From NCBI RefSeq assembly GCF_000382705.1, contig NZ_ARQE01000007.1, forward strand, positions 186,433-250,432: 64,000 bases of DNA, written 5' to 3'. Below the pieces are notes generated by a model that saw only the letters and a list, made by a program, of their open reading frames with translations, was not told the origin of the DNA and searched no databases. The translations under genes and the position numbers were made by a program. Each line of letters opens with the position of its first letter. Position 1 is the first letter of the stretch. This document shows, in pieces, positions 16,740 through 25,783 of the stretch. This DNA is from Aureimonas ureilytica DSM 18598 = NBRC 106430. Its GTDB lineage: Bacteria; Pseudomonadota; Alphaproteobacteria; Rhizobiales; Rhizobiaceae.

Positions 16740-18338
16740 TCAGCGCCAGGCGGCGCGGATCATCTCGGCGGCTTTTTCCGCGATCATCAGCGTCGGCGAA
16801 TTGGTGTTGCCGGAAACGATGGCGGGCATGATCGAGGCGTCGGCGACGCGAAGGCGCTTCACGCCGCGCACCCGGAGTTCGGGATCGACCACGGAGCCCT
16901 CGTCCGCGCCCATGCGGCAGGTGCCGGCGGGGTGGAAGATCGTGGTGCCGATGGCGCCGGCGGCCTCGACCAGCGCGGCCTCGTCCTCGAAGCCCGGCCC
17001 CGGCTTGAACTCTTCCGGGCGATAGGGGGCGAGCGCGGGCTGCGCGACGATGCGGCGCGTCAGGCGGATCGCGTCGGCGGCGACGCGCCGGTCGGTCTCG
17101 GTCGAGAGATAGTTCGGCCGGATCGCCGGGGGGCCGCCCGGTTCCTTCCCGCGCAGATGCACGCTGCCCCGGCTTTCGGGCCGCAGGTTGCAGACGCTGG
17201 CGGTGAAGGCGGGGAAGGGATGCACCCCCTCGCCGAAGCGCTCGAGGCTCAGCGGCTGGACGTGATATTGCAGATTGGCCGTCTCGAAGGACGGGTCGGA
17301 GCGCGTGAAGACGCCGAGCTGGCTCGGCGCCATGGACATCGGCCCGGAACGCTTCAGCGCATATTCGAGCGCGATCGAGGCCTTGCCGACCAGCGAGCTT
17401 GCCCGCTCGTTGAGGGTGCGGATGCCGCTGACCTTATAGGCGCAGCGCAGTTGCAGATGGTCCTGCAGGTTCTCGCCGACCTCGCGCCGCTCCAGCACCA
17501 CGGGCACGCCGGCCTCCGCCAGGATTTCGCCCCGCCCGACGCCGGAGAGTTCGAGGAGATGCGGCGAGCCGACCGCGCCCGCGGCGAGCACGACTTCGCG
17601 CCGACAGGCGACGTCCAGCGTCTCGCCCCCCGCTTCGAAACAGACGCCCCGCACTTCGCCCTCGGTGATCAGGAGGCGGCGGACATGCGCGCCGGTGACG
17701 ATCGTGAGATTGGCGCGATGCCGGGCCGGGCGCAGAAACGCCTTCACCGCGTTCCAGCGCACGCCGCGCCGCTGGTTCACCTTGAAATAGGAGGAGCCCT
17801 CGTTGTCGCCCCGGTTGAAATCCTCGGTGCGCGGAATGCCGGCCTGTTCGGCGGCGGTGCGGAAGGCGTCGAGAATATCCCAATGGAGGCGCGCCGGCTC
17901 CACCCGCCATTCGCCGCCGACGCCGTGCATCTCGTCGGCCCCGGCGAAATAGTCTTCCGAGCGCTTGAAGAGCGGCAGAACGTCGTCCCAGCCCCAGCCG
18001 GTGCAGCCCATCTGCCGCCACAGATCGTAGTCGCGCGCCTGTCCGCGCATGTAGATCATGCCGTTGATCGAGGAGCAGCCGCCGAGCACCTTGCCGCGCG
18101 GATAGGCCAGACTCCGTCCGTTCAGGCCCGGCTCGGCCTCGGTCTGGAAGCACCAGTCGGTGCGCGGATTGCCGATGCAGAAGAGATAGCCGACGGGAAT
18201 GTGGACCCAAGCGTAATTGTCCCGCCCGCCGGCTTCGAGAAGGAGGACGCTGGCGGAAGGGTCGGCCGAGAGGCGGTTGGCGAGGGCGCAGCCCGCCGTG
18301 CCGCCGCCGACGACGATATAGTCGAAGTCGCGTTCCAT
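16740..18338 (-). CDS. GMC family FAD-dependent alcohol/choline dehydrogenase-like oxidoreductase
   Basis: This protein of about 532 residues has the FAD-binding GGGTAGCALANRLS motif at the N-terminus, the GMC signature GKVLGGCSSINGMIY, a second signature GAVGSPHLLELSGVG, and the catalytic His region FHPAGTCRMG with a final NTNSPTLMIAEKAA. The start MERDFDYIVV at 18338 is preferred because it sits 5 bp after livM and gives the standard N-terminus. It is the last gene of the liv operon, so the imported compound may be, or be converted to, an alcohol that this enzyme oxidises. The substrate is not predictable. Confidence 0.92.
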   Translation of the reverse strand: MERDFDYIVVGGGTAGCALANRLSADPSASVLLLEAGGRDNYAWVHIPVGYLFCIGNPRTDWCFQTEAEPGLNGRSLAYPRGKVLGGCSSINGMIYMRGQARDYDLWRQMGCTGWGWDDVLPLFKRSEDYFAGADEMHGVGGEWRVEPARLHWDILDAFRTAAEQAGIPRTEDFNRGDNEGSSYFKVNQRRGVRWNAVKAFLRPARHRANLTIVTGAHVRRLLITEGEVRGVCFEAGGETLDVACRREVVLAAGAVGSPHLLELSGVGRGEILAEAGVPVVLERREVGENLQDHLQLRCAYKVSGIRTLNERASSLVGKASIALEYALKRSGPMSMAPSQLGVFTRSDPSFETANLQYHVQPLSLERFGEGVHPFPAFTASVCNLRPESRGSVHLRGKEPGGPPAIRPNYLSTETDRRVAADAIRLTRRIVAQPALAPYRPEEFKPGPGFEDEAALVEAAGAIGTTIFHPAGTCRMGADEGSVVDPELRVRGVKRLRVADASIMPAIVSGNTNSPTLMIAEKAAEMIRAAWR

Positions 18339-18342
18339 CGGA

Positions 18343-19329
18343 TCACGCGCCGCCCGCGCCGAGCCGCCGCCCGAGACGCGAGGCCAGAAGCTCGCCGACA
18401 AGGCCGCGCCGGAACAGGAGAACGCAGACCATGAAGATGACGCCGGTGATGACCGTCACCGGAAAGGCCGAGGTCGCCAGACTGTTCTGGATCGCGACCA
18501 CGAGGCCGGCGCCGACCACGGGGCCGAGCATGGTGCCGATGCCGCCCAGCAGCGTCATCAGGATGACCTCGCCGGACATCTGCCAGGTGACGTCGGTCAG
18601 CGTCGCGAACTGGAAGACGATGGCCTTCAGCCCGCCCGCGACGCCCGCCAGCGCCGCCGACATGACGAAGGCCGAGAGCTTGTAGGCCCCGACCGAATAG
18701 CCGAGCGAGATGGCGCGTTGCTCGTTCTCGCGGATCGAGCGCAGGATCGTGCCGAAGGGCGAATGAACGATGCGGTGGATGGCGAAGAGCGCCAGGAGGA
18801 AGGTGCCGAGCACGAAGAAATACATCGCCAGCGGCTGCGAGAGATCAATGATCCCGAAGAGATAGCCGCGCGGCACGCCCTGCAAGCCGTCCTCGCCACC
18901 GGTGAACGGGGCCTGGAGGCAGAAGAAGAACACCATCTGCGACAGCGCCAGCGTGATCATGGCGAAGTAGATGCCCTGCCGGCGGATCGCCAGCGCCCCG
19001 ATGGCAAGGCCGAGCCCCGCCGCCGCCAGCGCGCCGAGAAGGACGCCGAGTTCGGGCGAGAGGCCCCATTCCTTGACGCTGTAGGCGGTCACATAGGCCG
19101 CGCCGCCGAAAAAGGCGGCATGGCCGAAGGACAGAAGGCCCGTATAGCCGAGAAGCAGGTTGAAGGCGGCGGCGAACAGGGCGAAGCACAGGATCTTCAT
19201 CAGGAAGATCGGGTAGAAGAAGAAGGGCGCGGCGGCGAGAAGCGCGACGCCGAGGACGATCAGCGCGAGGCGCAGCGCACCGGCGCCGGAGCGCGCCTGC
19301 GTTTCGGAGGTCATGGACAGGCTCGTCAT
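18343..19329 (-). CDS. livM: Branched-chain amino acid-type ABC transporter permease LivM
   Basis: This 328-residue inner-membrane permease of the HAAT class has multiple hydrophobic segments. It carries the conserved GYTGLLSFGHAAFFGGAAYV motif of LivM and GGIGTMLGPVVGA near the C-terminus. It overlaps the livH stop by four bases (ATGA). The substrate of this family ranges from branched-chain amino acids to urea, amides and aromatic acids, so the name marks family, not substrate. Confidence 0.93.
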   Translation of the reverse strand: MTSLSMTSETQARSGAGALRLALIVLGVALLAAAPFFFYPIFLMKILCFALFAAAFNLLLGYTGLLSFGHAAFFGGAAYVTAYSVKEWGLSPELGVLLGALAAAGLGLAIGALAIRRQGIYFAMITLALSQMVFFFCLQAPFTGGEDGLQGVPRGYLFGIIDLSQPLAMYFFVLGTFLLALFAIHRIVHSPFGTILRSIRENEQRAISLGYSVGAYKLSAFVMSAALAGVAGGLKAIVFQFATLTDVTWQMSGEVILMTLLGGIGTMLGPVVGAGLVVAIQNSLATSAFPVTVITGVIFMVCVLLFRRGLVGELLASRLGRRLGAGGA

Positions 19330-20213
19330 GCGACCCTCCCGAACAGTCCGGCCGGGCGGATCAGAAGAACCACGGCCATGATGACGAAGACGACGATGCT
19401 GGAGGCTTCCGGGTAGAAGACCTTGGTGAGACCCTCGCAGAGGCCGAGGAGATAGCCGGTGGCGATCGCCCCGCCGATCGAGCCCATGCCCCCGATCACC
19501 ACCACGGCGAAGACGACGATGATGATGTTGCTGCCCATGAGCGGGCTCACCTGATAGATCGGCGCCGCCAGAATGCCGGCCAGGCCCGCCAGCGCCGCGC
19601 CGAACCCGTAGGTCAGCATCAGGAGCAGCGGCACGTTGATGCCGAAGGCGCGCACGAGCTGCGGGTTTTCGGTGGCGGCTCGAAGATAGGCGCCGAGCCG
19701 CGTGCGCTCGATCAAGGCCCAGGTCGACAGGCAGACGAGAAGCGAGGCGACGACGATGAAGCCGCGATAGTTCGGCAGGAACATGAAGCCGAGATTGGTG
19801 CCGCCGGCGAGCTGCGCGGGCGGGGCGTAGGGCTGGCCCGAGGCGCCGTACTGGTAGCGGAACAGGCCCTCGATCACGAGCGCGAGGCCGAAGGTGAAGA
19901 GAAGGCCGTAGAGCGGGTCGAGATCGTAGAGCCGGCGCAAGGCGACGCGCTCCACCACGATGCCCACCAGACCGACCGCGAGCGGCGCGAGGATCAGCGC
20001 CGGCCAGAAGCCGATGCCGGCCTTGGCCAGCAGCAGATAGCCGACGAACGCGCCGAGCATGTATTGCGCGCCATGGGCGAAGTTGATGATGCGCAGGAGG
20101 CCGAAGATCACGGCCAGCCCGAGGCTCAGCATGGCGTAGAAGGAGCCGTTGATGAGCCCCACCAGAAGCTGGCCGAGAAAGGCCTGGATGGGAACGCCGA
20201 AAATCATCGTCAT
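19326..20213 (-). CDS. livH: Branched-chain amino acid-type ABC transporter permease LivH
   Basis: This 295-residue permease partner of LivM has the conserved NGSFYAMLSLGLAVIFGLLR segment, NFAHGAQYMLGAF, and GGMGSIGGAIATGYLLG near the C-terminus. About eight hydrophobic segments are visible. It sits between livF and livM in a tightly packed operon, 5 bp after livF. Confidence 0.93.
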   Translation of the reverse strand: MTMIFGVPIQAFLGQLLVGLINGSFYAMLSLGLAVIFGLLRIINFAHGAQYMLGAFVGYLLLAKAGIGFWPALILAPLAVGLVGIVVERVALRRLYDLDPLYGLLFTFGLALVIEGLFRYQYGASGQPYAPPAQLAGGTNLGFMFLPNYRGFIVVASLLVCLSTWALIERTRLGAYLRAATENPQLVRAFGINVPLLLMLTYGFGAALAGLAGILAAPIYQVSPLMGSNIIIVVFAVVVIGGMGSIGGAIATGYLLGLCEGLTKVFYPEASSIVVFVIMAVVLLIRPAGLFGRVA

Positions 20214-20218
20214 GGCCG

Positions 20219-20968
20219 TCAGACCCCCAGCGTTTCGGTCATCTGCGCCATGCGGCGCGGCAGTTCCTCGACCGGGAACCCGTCGAGCACCCGCCCGTGA
20301 TCCATCAGGTAGAAGCGGTCGGCGACCTTGGCCGCGAAGCGGAAATTCTGCTCCACGAGGAGCACGGTCATGCCACGCGCCTTCAGCATCTGGAGGATTT
20401 CGCCGATGCGCTGGACGATGACGGGCGCGAGCCCCTCGGTCGGCTCGTCGAGGAGGAGGAGCTTGACGCCCGAGCGCAGGATGCGAGCGATGGCGAGCAT
20501 CTGCTGCTCGCCGCCCGACAGGCGCGTGCCGCCGCTCTGCCGCCGCTCCTTGAGATTGGGAAACAGCGTGTAGATTTCCTCGACGCTCATGCCGCCCGGC
20601 GCCACGATGGGCGGCAGGAGAAGGTTCTCCTCGACGGACAGTGTCGCGAAGATGCCGCGCTCTTCCGGCACGAAGCCGATGCCGAGGCCCGCGACGCGAT
20701 GCAGCGGCACGGCGAGGAGATCGCGGCCGGCAAAGCGCAGCGTGCCCTCGCGCTTGGGCAGAAGGCCCATGATGGCGCGCAGCGTCGTGGTCTTGCCGAC
20801 GCCGTTGCGCCCGAGCAGCGTGACGGTCTCGCCGGGGAAGATGTCGAGATCGACGCCGTGCAGCGCCTGGCTTTCGCCATACCAGCCCTTCAGGCCGCGC
20901 AGCGTCAGAAGCGGCTCCACGCCGGGCGCCTTCAAGGGCCGCGTGGACATGTCCGGGCGCTCAAGCAT
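20219..20968 (-). CDS. livF: ABC transporter ATP-binding protein LivF
   Basis: This 249-residue ATPase shows Walker A GRNGVGKTT, the signature LSGGEQQMLAIARIL, Walker B LLLLDEPTEGLAP and VEQNFRFA. LPKREGTLRFAGRDL and FVPEERGIF are typical of LivF. It overlaps the livG stop by eight bases. Confidence 0.93.
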   Translation of the reverse strand: MLERPDMSTRPLKAPGVEPLLTLRGLKGWYGESQALHGVDLDIFPGETVTLLGRNGVGKTTTLRAIMGLLPKREGTLRFAGRDLLAVPLHRVAGLGIGFVPEERGIFATLSVEENLLLPPIVAPGGMSVEEIYTLFPNLKERRQSGGTRLSGGEQQMLAIARILRSGVKLLLLDEPTEGLAPVIVQRIGEILQMLKARGMTVLLVEQNFRFAAKVADRFYLMDHGRVLDGFPVEELPRRMAQMTETLGV

Positions 20969-21800
20969 GGTCGGTCCCCATATAGGCCGTGCGCACCCGC
21001 TCGTCCGAGGACACGGTGCGATAGTCGCCCGCCGCCAGGATCTCGCCGCGCTGGAGCACGGTGACGCGGTCGCAGAGATCGGCCACGACCTTCAGATTGT
21101 GCTCCACCATCAGAACCGCGTGCCGACGGGCGACGTCGCGGATGATCGCGGCGATCACCTCGACATCCTCGTGCCCCATCCCGGCCATGGGCTCGTCGAG
21201 AAGCAGGACCTTGGGCTCCAGCGCCAGCGTGGTCGCGATCTCCAGCACGCGCTTGCGCCCGTAGGAAAGGCTGGCGGCCGGGCGGTCGCGCGCCTCGGCA
21301 AGGCCCACCGCCTCGATCAGCTCCATGGCGCGCCCGTCGAGCCGTTTCAGACTGTCCAGCGAGCGCCAGAACTGGACGGCGAGGCCATTCTGCCGCTGCA
21401 GGGCGACACGCACGTTTTCCAGAACCGTGAGATGGGGAAAGGTCGCCGAGATCTGGAAGGAGCGCACGAGCCCGAGCCGCGCCACTTTCGCGGGCGGCGT
21501 GCGGGTGATGTCCTCGCCGAGCAGCGTGATCTGCCCGGAGGTCGGCTGCAGGAACTTGGTGAGAAGGTTGAAGACCGTGGTCTTGCCGGCGCCGTTCGGC
21601 CCGATCAGCGCGTGGACCTCGGCATGGGCGATGTCGAGATCGACGTCGCGCACGGCGGTGAAACCGCCGAAATCGCGCCGCAGGCCCCGGCAGGCGAGAA
21701 CCGTGTCGCCTTTCGCGGGCGACCCGGCAGGGCTGGAGGAGAGGGGGCCGCCCGCGGTCAGCGGGCGGGGCGCGGCCTGTCTTGGCTCAGCGGCGCTCAT
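20961..21800 (-). CDS. livG: ABC transporter ATP-binding protein LivG
   Basis: This ATPase of about 279 residues shows Walker A GPNGAGKTT, LASLSYGRKRVLEIATTLAL in place of the classical signature (normal for LivG), Walker B LLLDEPMAGMG and VEHNLKVV. The ATG at 21800 is chosen as start. A TTG at 21821 would overlap the livK stop by four bases and cannot be excluded. The N-terminal 40 residues before the ABC core are low-complexity. Confidence 0.92.
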   Translation of the reverse strand: MSAAEPRQAAPRPLTAGGPLSSSPAGSPAKGDTVLACRGLRRDFGGFTAVRDVDLDIAHAEVHALIGPNGAGKTTVFNLLTKFLQPTSGQITLLGEDITRTPPAKVARLGLVRSFQISATFPHLTVLENVRVALQRQNGLAVQFWRSLDSLKRLDGRAMELIEAVGLAEARDRPAASLSYGRKRVLEIATTLALEPKVLLLDEPMAGMGHEDVEVIAAIIRDVARRHAVLMVEHNLKVVADLCDRVTVLQRGEILAAGDYRTVSSDERVRTAYMGTDHA

Positions 21801-21817
21801 CGCGGGCGACCCGGCGC

Positions 21818-23053
21818 TCAAGGCTTGACCAGCGGGCAGTTGCTCTTGGCCGGGTCCATATAGGCCGTGTCGCCCGGCACGGTCGCCAGAACCTTGAAAT
21901 AGTCCCAGGGCTTGGTGCTCTCGGAAGGCTTCTTCACCTCCAGAAGATACATGTCGTAGATCATGCGCCCGTTGGCGGCGACCTTGCCGCCCCGGCCGAA
22001 CACGTCATCCACGGGCATCTCGTGCAGCGCCGCCGAAACGGGCTCGGTCGCGTCGGTCTTGGCCTTGTCCACGGCCTTCAGATACTGGAGCACGGCCGAA
22101 TAGGTGCCGGCCTGGATCATGTTGGGCATGCGCTGCGTGCGCTCGAAGAACTTCTGGGAGAAGGCGCGCGATTCGTCGTCGCGGTCCCAGTAGAAGCCTT
22201 CCGTCAGCGTCAGGCCCTGCGCCGCTTCCAGCCCGAGCCCGTGGACCTCGGCCAGCGTGAAGAGAAGCGCGGCGAGGCGCTGGCCGCCGGCCACGATGCC
22301 GAACTCGGCCGCCTGCTTCACCGCGTTCGCCGTGTCGAGGCCGGCATTGGCGAGGCCGATCACCTTGGCGCCGGAGGACTGCGCCTGGAGGAGGAAGGAG
22401 GAATAGTCGGTGTTGGACAGGGGATGGCGCACCGAGCCGAGCACCTTGCCGCCGCTGGCCTTCACGAAATTCGAGGTCTGCTCCTCCAGCGAATAGCCGA
22501 AGGCGTAGTCGGCGGTGAGGAAGAACCACGAGTCGCCGCCCTGTTTCACCAGCGCGCCGCCGGTGCCGACCGCGAGCGCGTGCGTGTCATAGGCCCAGTG
22601 GAAGCCGTAGGGGCTGCAGGCCTTGCCGGTGAGATCGGAGGTCGCCGCGCCGGTGACGATGTCGATCTTCTTCTTCTCCTTGGACAGGCCCTGCACGGCC
22701 AGCGCGACGGAGGAGGTGGTCAGCTCCATGATCGCGTCCACCTTTTCGGTGTCGTACCATTGGCGCGCGATGTTGGAGGCGATGTCGGGCTTGTTCTGAT
22801 GGTCGGCGGTGATGACCTCGATCTTCTTGCCGAGCACCGTGCCGCCGAAATCCTCGACGGCCATCTTGGCGGCCTCGAAGCTCCAGCGCCCGCCGAAATC
22901 GGCATAGACGCCCGACTGGTCGTTCAGAATGCCGATCTTGACGATGTCGTCGGAGACCTCCTGCGCCCGCGCGGGCAGGGCGCTCGCCGCCGCCAGAAGC
23001 GCGGCGCAGGAGCCCGCCAGAACGCTCGTCTTGAACTTGCCGGAAACCGTCAT
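21818..23053 (-). CDS. ABC transporter periplasmic substrate-binding protein (HAAT/LivK-like)
   Basis: This 411-residue protein has a signal peptide (residues 1-30, ending ALPARAQ) and a Peripla_BP_6-type fold: VKIGILNDQSGVYADFGG at the mature N-terminus, then ADHQNKPDIASNIARQW and SLEEQTSNFVKASGGKVLG. The start at 23053 has GGGAGGGA a few bases upstream. It is the first gene of the five-gene transporter operon. The C-terminus (KSNCPLVKP) resembles relatives often annotated for short amides, urea or aromatic compounds, so leucine should not be assumed. Confidence 0.92.
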   Translation of the reverse strand: MTVSGKFKTSVLAGSCAALLAAASALPARAQEVSDDIVKIGILNDQSGVYADFGGRWSFEAAKMAVEDFGGTVLGKKIEVITADHQNKPDIASNIARQWYDTEKVDAIMELTTSSVALAVQGLSKEKKKIDIVTGAATSDLTGKACSPYGFHWAYDTHALAVGTGGALVKQGGDSWFFLTADYAFGYSLEEQTSNFVKASGGKVLGSVRHPLSNTDYSSFLLQAQSSGAKVIGLANAGLDTANAVKQAAEFGIVAGGQRLAALLFTLAEVHGLGLEAAQGLTLTEGFYWDRDDESRAFSQKFFERTQRMPNMIQAGTYSAVLQYLKAVDKAKTDATEPVSAALHEMPVDDVFGRGGKVAANGRMIYDMYLLEVKKPSESTKPWDYFKVLATVPGDTAYMDPAKSNCPLVKP

Positions 23054-23301
23054 CGTCCCTCCCTTTCGTCGGATCGCCCGATCGCATGGTCTCGAAAAGG
23101 GGAAGAAGCACCGGCGCGACGGGGCAGCCCGCCCGCGCGGCGCGCGGGGGCGATGGCGGCTTTCGCCCTCCGGCCCGGATCGTCCTCCCCGCCCTTGCGC
23201 CCGTCTTGCCGCGCGCGTCAAAGGCCGTCCCGCTCCTCACCCTCCCAGGCGGCGGCGGGAATGGGGGAAGGCTAACACCAGATTTCCTGCTCAAGAATGG
23301 T

Positions 23302-23330
23302 CATTTTCGTGCAGCCATTGTACGAAAATG
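23302..23330. promoter_or_regulatory. LysR-type operator, perfect inverted repeat with T-N11-A core
   Basis: CATTTTCGT (23302-23310) and ACGAAAATG (23322-23330) are perfect nine-base inverted arms separated by exactly 11 bases, giving the T-N11-A layout of LysR binding sites. It lies between the divergent liv operon and the LysR gene, 21 bp before the LysR start. Confidence 0.8.
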
Positions 23331-23351
23331 CAAAGGGAGGAACTGTCAGCC

Positions 23352-24266
23352 ATGCGGTTCGACTGGGACGATCTGCGCTATTTCCTGGCGGTCGCGCGCA
23401 CCGGCCAATTGTCCGCCGCCGCCCGCCGGCTGCGCAGCAATCACGTCACCGTGTCGCGCCGCATCGACCGCCTTGAACAGTCGCTCTCCATGCGCCTCTT
23501 CGAGCGCTCGCCGCGCGGCTACACGCTGACGGTGCTGGGCGAGCGGCTCGTGTCGCATGCCGAGCGCATGGAAGGCGAGGTGGAGCGCTTCGGCGAGGCG
23601 CTGCCCGATCCGGCCGAATGGGCGCGGGGCGTGGCGCGCCTGTCGACGCCGGAGGGCTTCGGGAATTTCTTCCTGGCCGAGCGCCTGCCGGGTTTCGCGC
23701 GCGCCCATCCCGGCCTTCTCGTGGAATTCGTGACGATCCAGCAGATCGTTTCCCTGTCGCGGCGCGAGGCGGACCTGTCGGTGACGCTGAGCGCACCAAG
23801 CGCCGGCCCCTATCGCAGCGAGCCGGTCGCGACCTATCGCCTGTTTCTCTACGCTTCGCGCGACTATCTCGCCCGGCACGGGCCGATCCGCTCGCGCGCC
23901 GACATCGCCGCCCATCCGCTGGTCGGCTATGTCGAGGACATGATCTTCACGCCCGGCCTCGACTATCTCCCGGAAATCCTGCCGGGGATGCGGGCGGGCT
24001 ACCAGAGCTCCAGCATCCAGGCGCAGCTCGGCGCGGTTCTGGCGGGCTTCGGCGTCGGCATCCTCCCCTTCTTCCTCGCCTCGCGCCATGCCGATCTCGT
24101 GCCGCTCTTCCCCGAGGCCGCGCATCTGGAGCGTACCTACTGGATGAGCATCCACGAAGACCTCGCGCCCGCCCCGCGCCTCCGGCTCCTGGCCGATTTC
24201 ATCCGCCGCGAGGCCGAGAGTTTCGGGCCGATGTTTCGAGGCGAGCCGCTGCTCGGACGGGGCTGA
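23352..24266 (+). CDS. LysR family transcriptional regulator, divergent from the liv operon
   Basis: This 304-residue protein has an N-terminal LysR helix-turn-helix (WDDLRYFLAVARTGQLSAAA, then SNHVTVSRRIDRLEQSLSMRLF) and a C-terminal effector domain ending near residue 290. The start has GGGAGGAA 11 bases upstream. A perfect T-N11-A dyad sits directly before the gene, so it probably controls itself and the liv-GMC operon on the opposite strand. The effector is likely the transported compound (inference). Confidence 0.93.
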   Translation: MRFDWDDLRYFLAVARTGQLSAAARRLRSNHVTVSRRIDRLEQSLSMRLFERSPRGYTLTVLGERLVSHAERMEGEVERFGEALPDPAEWARGVARLSTPEGFGNFFLAERLPGFARAHPGLLVEFVTIQQIVSLSRREADLSVTLSAPSAGPYRSEPVATYRLFLYASRDYLARHGPIRSRADIAAHPLVGYVEDMIFTPGLDYLPEILPGMRAGYQSSSIQAQLGAVLAGFGVGILPFFLASRHADLVPLFPEAAHLERTYWMSIHEDLAPAPRLRLLADFIRREAESFGPMFRGEPLLGRG

Positions 24267-24313
24267 AGGGCGCACGGCGGCTCGGCCGCGAGACCGCCGC
24301 GCGTCTTGCGATG

Positions 24314-24342
24314 TGATAGCATTCGCCTTAGCTTGATGGCAT
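24314..24342. repeat. Direct repeat upstream of fitAB, possible operator
   Basis: TGATAGCAT (24314-24322) is repeated as TGATGGCAT (24334-24342), start-to-start distance 20 bp, about two helical turns. It ends 27 bp before the antitoxin start. Autoregulation by FitA-type ribbon-helix-helix proteins is known; the site assignment is inferred. Confidence 0.35.
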
Positions 24343-24369
24343 CGCCATCCGAGTGTCCGAGCCGCCATC

Positions 24370-24624
24370 ATGCCCGCCGTCACCATCCGCAACCTGTCCC
24401 AGGAAACCCATCGCGCGCTGAAGGTGCGGGCGGCCCGGCACGGGCGCAGCGCCGAGGCCGAGATGCGCGACATTCTGGAGCGCGCCGTGCGGCCGCCCGA
24501 GCGCCCGCGCCTCGGCACGCTCCTCTCCGATCTCGGCCGCCGCGCCGGGCTTTCCAATGCCGATTTCGAGGCGCTTGAAGAAGCGCGAGCGCGCGCGCCC
24601 GCCGAGCCGCATTCCTTCGGTTGA
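24370..24624 (+). CDS. fitA: FitA-like ribbon-helix-helix antitoxin
   Basis: This 84-residue protein has an N-terminal ribbon-helix-helix typical of FitA/VapB antitoxins: AVTIRNLSQETHRALKVRAARHGRSAEAEMRDIL. A C-terminal tail (residues 45-84) would wrap around the toxin. The gene lies 9 bp before the PIN toxin. The family blocks the toxin and represses the operon. Confidence 0.88.
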   Translation: MPAVTIRNLSQETHRALKVRAARHGRSAEAEMRDILERAVRPPERPRLGTLLSDLGRRAGLSNADFEALEEARARAPAEPHSFG

Positions 24625-24633
24625 CACTCCCGC

Positions 24634-25056
24634 ATGATCCTTCTCGACACGAATGTCGTCAGCGAGGCGATGAAGCCCGAGCCGGACCGAGCCCTTCTCG
24701 CCTGGCTCGACGCGCAGGCGGCCGAGACCCTCTTTCTGTCCAGCGTGACGGTGGCCGATCTTCGCTTCGGCGTCGCCGCGCTCCCCGCCGGGCGGCGGCG
24801 GGACGGGCTCGGCCAGGCGGTGGAGGGGCTTCTCGCCCTGTTCGAAGGGCGCACGCTCGCCTTCGACGCGGCCGCCGCGCGCCGCCATGGCGACCTCGCC
24901 ATGGCGGCGCGCCGGGCAGGCCGGGGCTTTCCAACGCCGGACGGCTATATCGCGGCGATCGCCGCCGCCGCCGGCTTCGCCGTCGCGACACGCGACCGCA
25001 GCGCCTTCGAGGCGGCAGGGCTCACCGTGATCGACCCCTGGGCTTATCACGGCTGA
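24634..25056 (+). CDS. fitB: FitB/VapC PIN-domain ribonuclease toxin
   Basis: This 140-residue PIN-domain protein starts MILLDTNVVSE, with the first catalytic Asp at residue 5. Downstream acidic positions are found in SSVTVADLRFGVA, TPDGYIAAIA and VATRDRSAF. Together with the preceding antitoxin it forms a type II toxin-antitoxin pair, in which the toxin cleaves RNA. Its place on a secondary replicon fits a stabilising role. Confidence 0.9.
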   Translation: MILLDTNVVSEAMKPEPDRALLAWLDAQAAETLFLSSVTVADLRFGVAALPAGRRRDGLGQAVEGLLALFEGRTLAFDAAAARRHGDLAMAARRAGRGFPTPDGYIAAIAAAAGFAVATRDRSAFEAAGLTVIDPWAYHG

Positions 25057-25071
25057 CGGCGGACCCGGCGC

Positions 25072-25539
25072 TCAAAGCTCCAGAACCATGTCCCAGCGCT
25101 CGAGCCCCGGCCCGTATCCGTCCGGCGTGACGCTCACCACCTGAAATCCGAACCGCGCGTAGAAGCCCTGCGTGTGCTGGCTCGTGTCGAGCCGGACGCG
25201 ACGAAGCCCCGGCGTCGCGCGGGCCGCCGCGAGCCGCGCCTCGGTCAGTCTGGCGCCGAGGCCTTGGCCCTGTAGAGCGCGATCCACCATGCCCCAGCAC
25301 AGATGCGCTTCCTCGCCGGTCTCGATCAGGAAACCGCCGCAGGCGACGATGCGATTGTCGCGCAGGAGCACCCGATAGGGCGAGACGAGCGCGGTGCCGC
25401 CGAGAAACCGCTCGAAGTCGCCGCGCTCGCCGGGCGCGAAGAAGCGCGGCACATTGCCGTCGAACAGCGCGAGACAGGCGTCCCGATCGGCGAGCGCATA
25501 GGCGCGCGCGAGGATGGGGGCGGAGAAGGGCGAGGACAT
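25072..25539 (-). CDS. GNAT family N-acetyltransferase
   Basis: This 155-residue protein has the GNAT acetyl-CoA loop LQGQGLGARLTEARLAAA near residue 90 and a C-terminal HTQGFYARFGFQVV segment with the common FY.R.GF motif. The ATG at 25539 is chosen because it starts just before the conserved fold; longer in-frame extensions look non-coding. It converges on the fitB gene with a 15-bp gap. The acceptor substrate is unknown. Confidence 0.85.
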   Translation of the reverse strand: MSSPFSAPILARAYALADRDACLALFDGNVPRFFAPGERGDFERFLGGTALVSPYRVLLRDNRIVACGGFLIETGEEAHLCWGMVDRALQGQGLGARLTEARLAAARATPGLRRVRLDTSQHTQGFYARFGFQVVSVTPDGYGPGLERWDMVLEL

Positions 25540-25783
25540 CGGCCGGACATGCCATGCCGCGCACTTGCCGGCAACCGGAGGCGCAGCCAGGGGGCCGACC
25601 CGGTCCGCCCGGGTGTCATAGGTCGTTCGGTTCGAAACACCCGGCGAAATCGCCCTATGCCGGTCAGTGCTCATTCGAGCGTGACGAGGGCCTGGCTTTG
25701 TCGATGCGGCGCTCGCCACGAGGCGTCGGAAGCGCATGTCCCCGCCGTGCGAACGAGGTCACGATCCGTCAGGGAGCCTCGCG

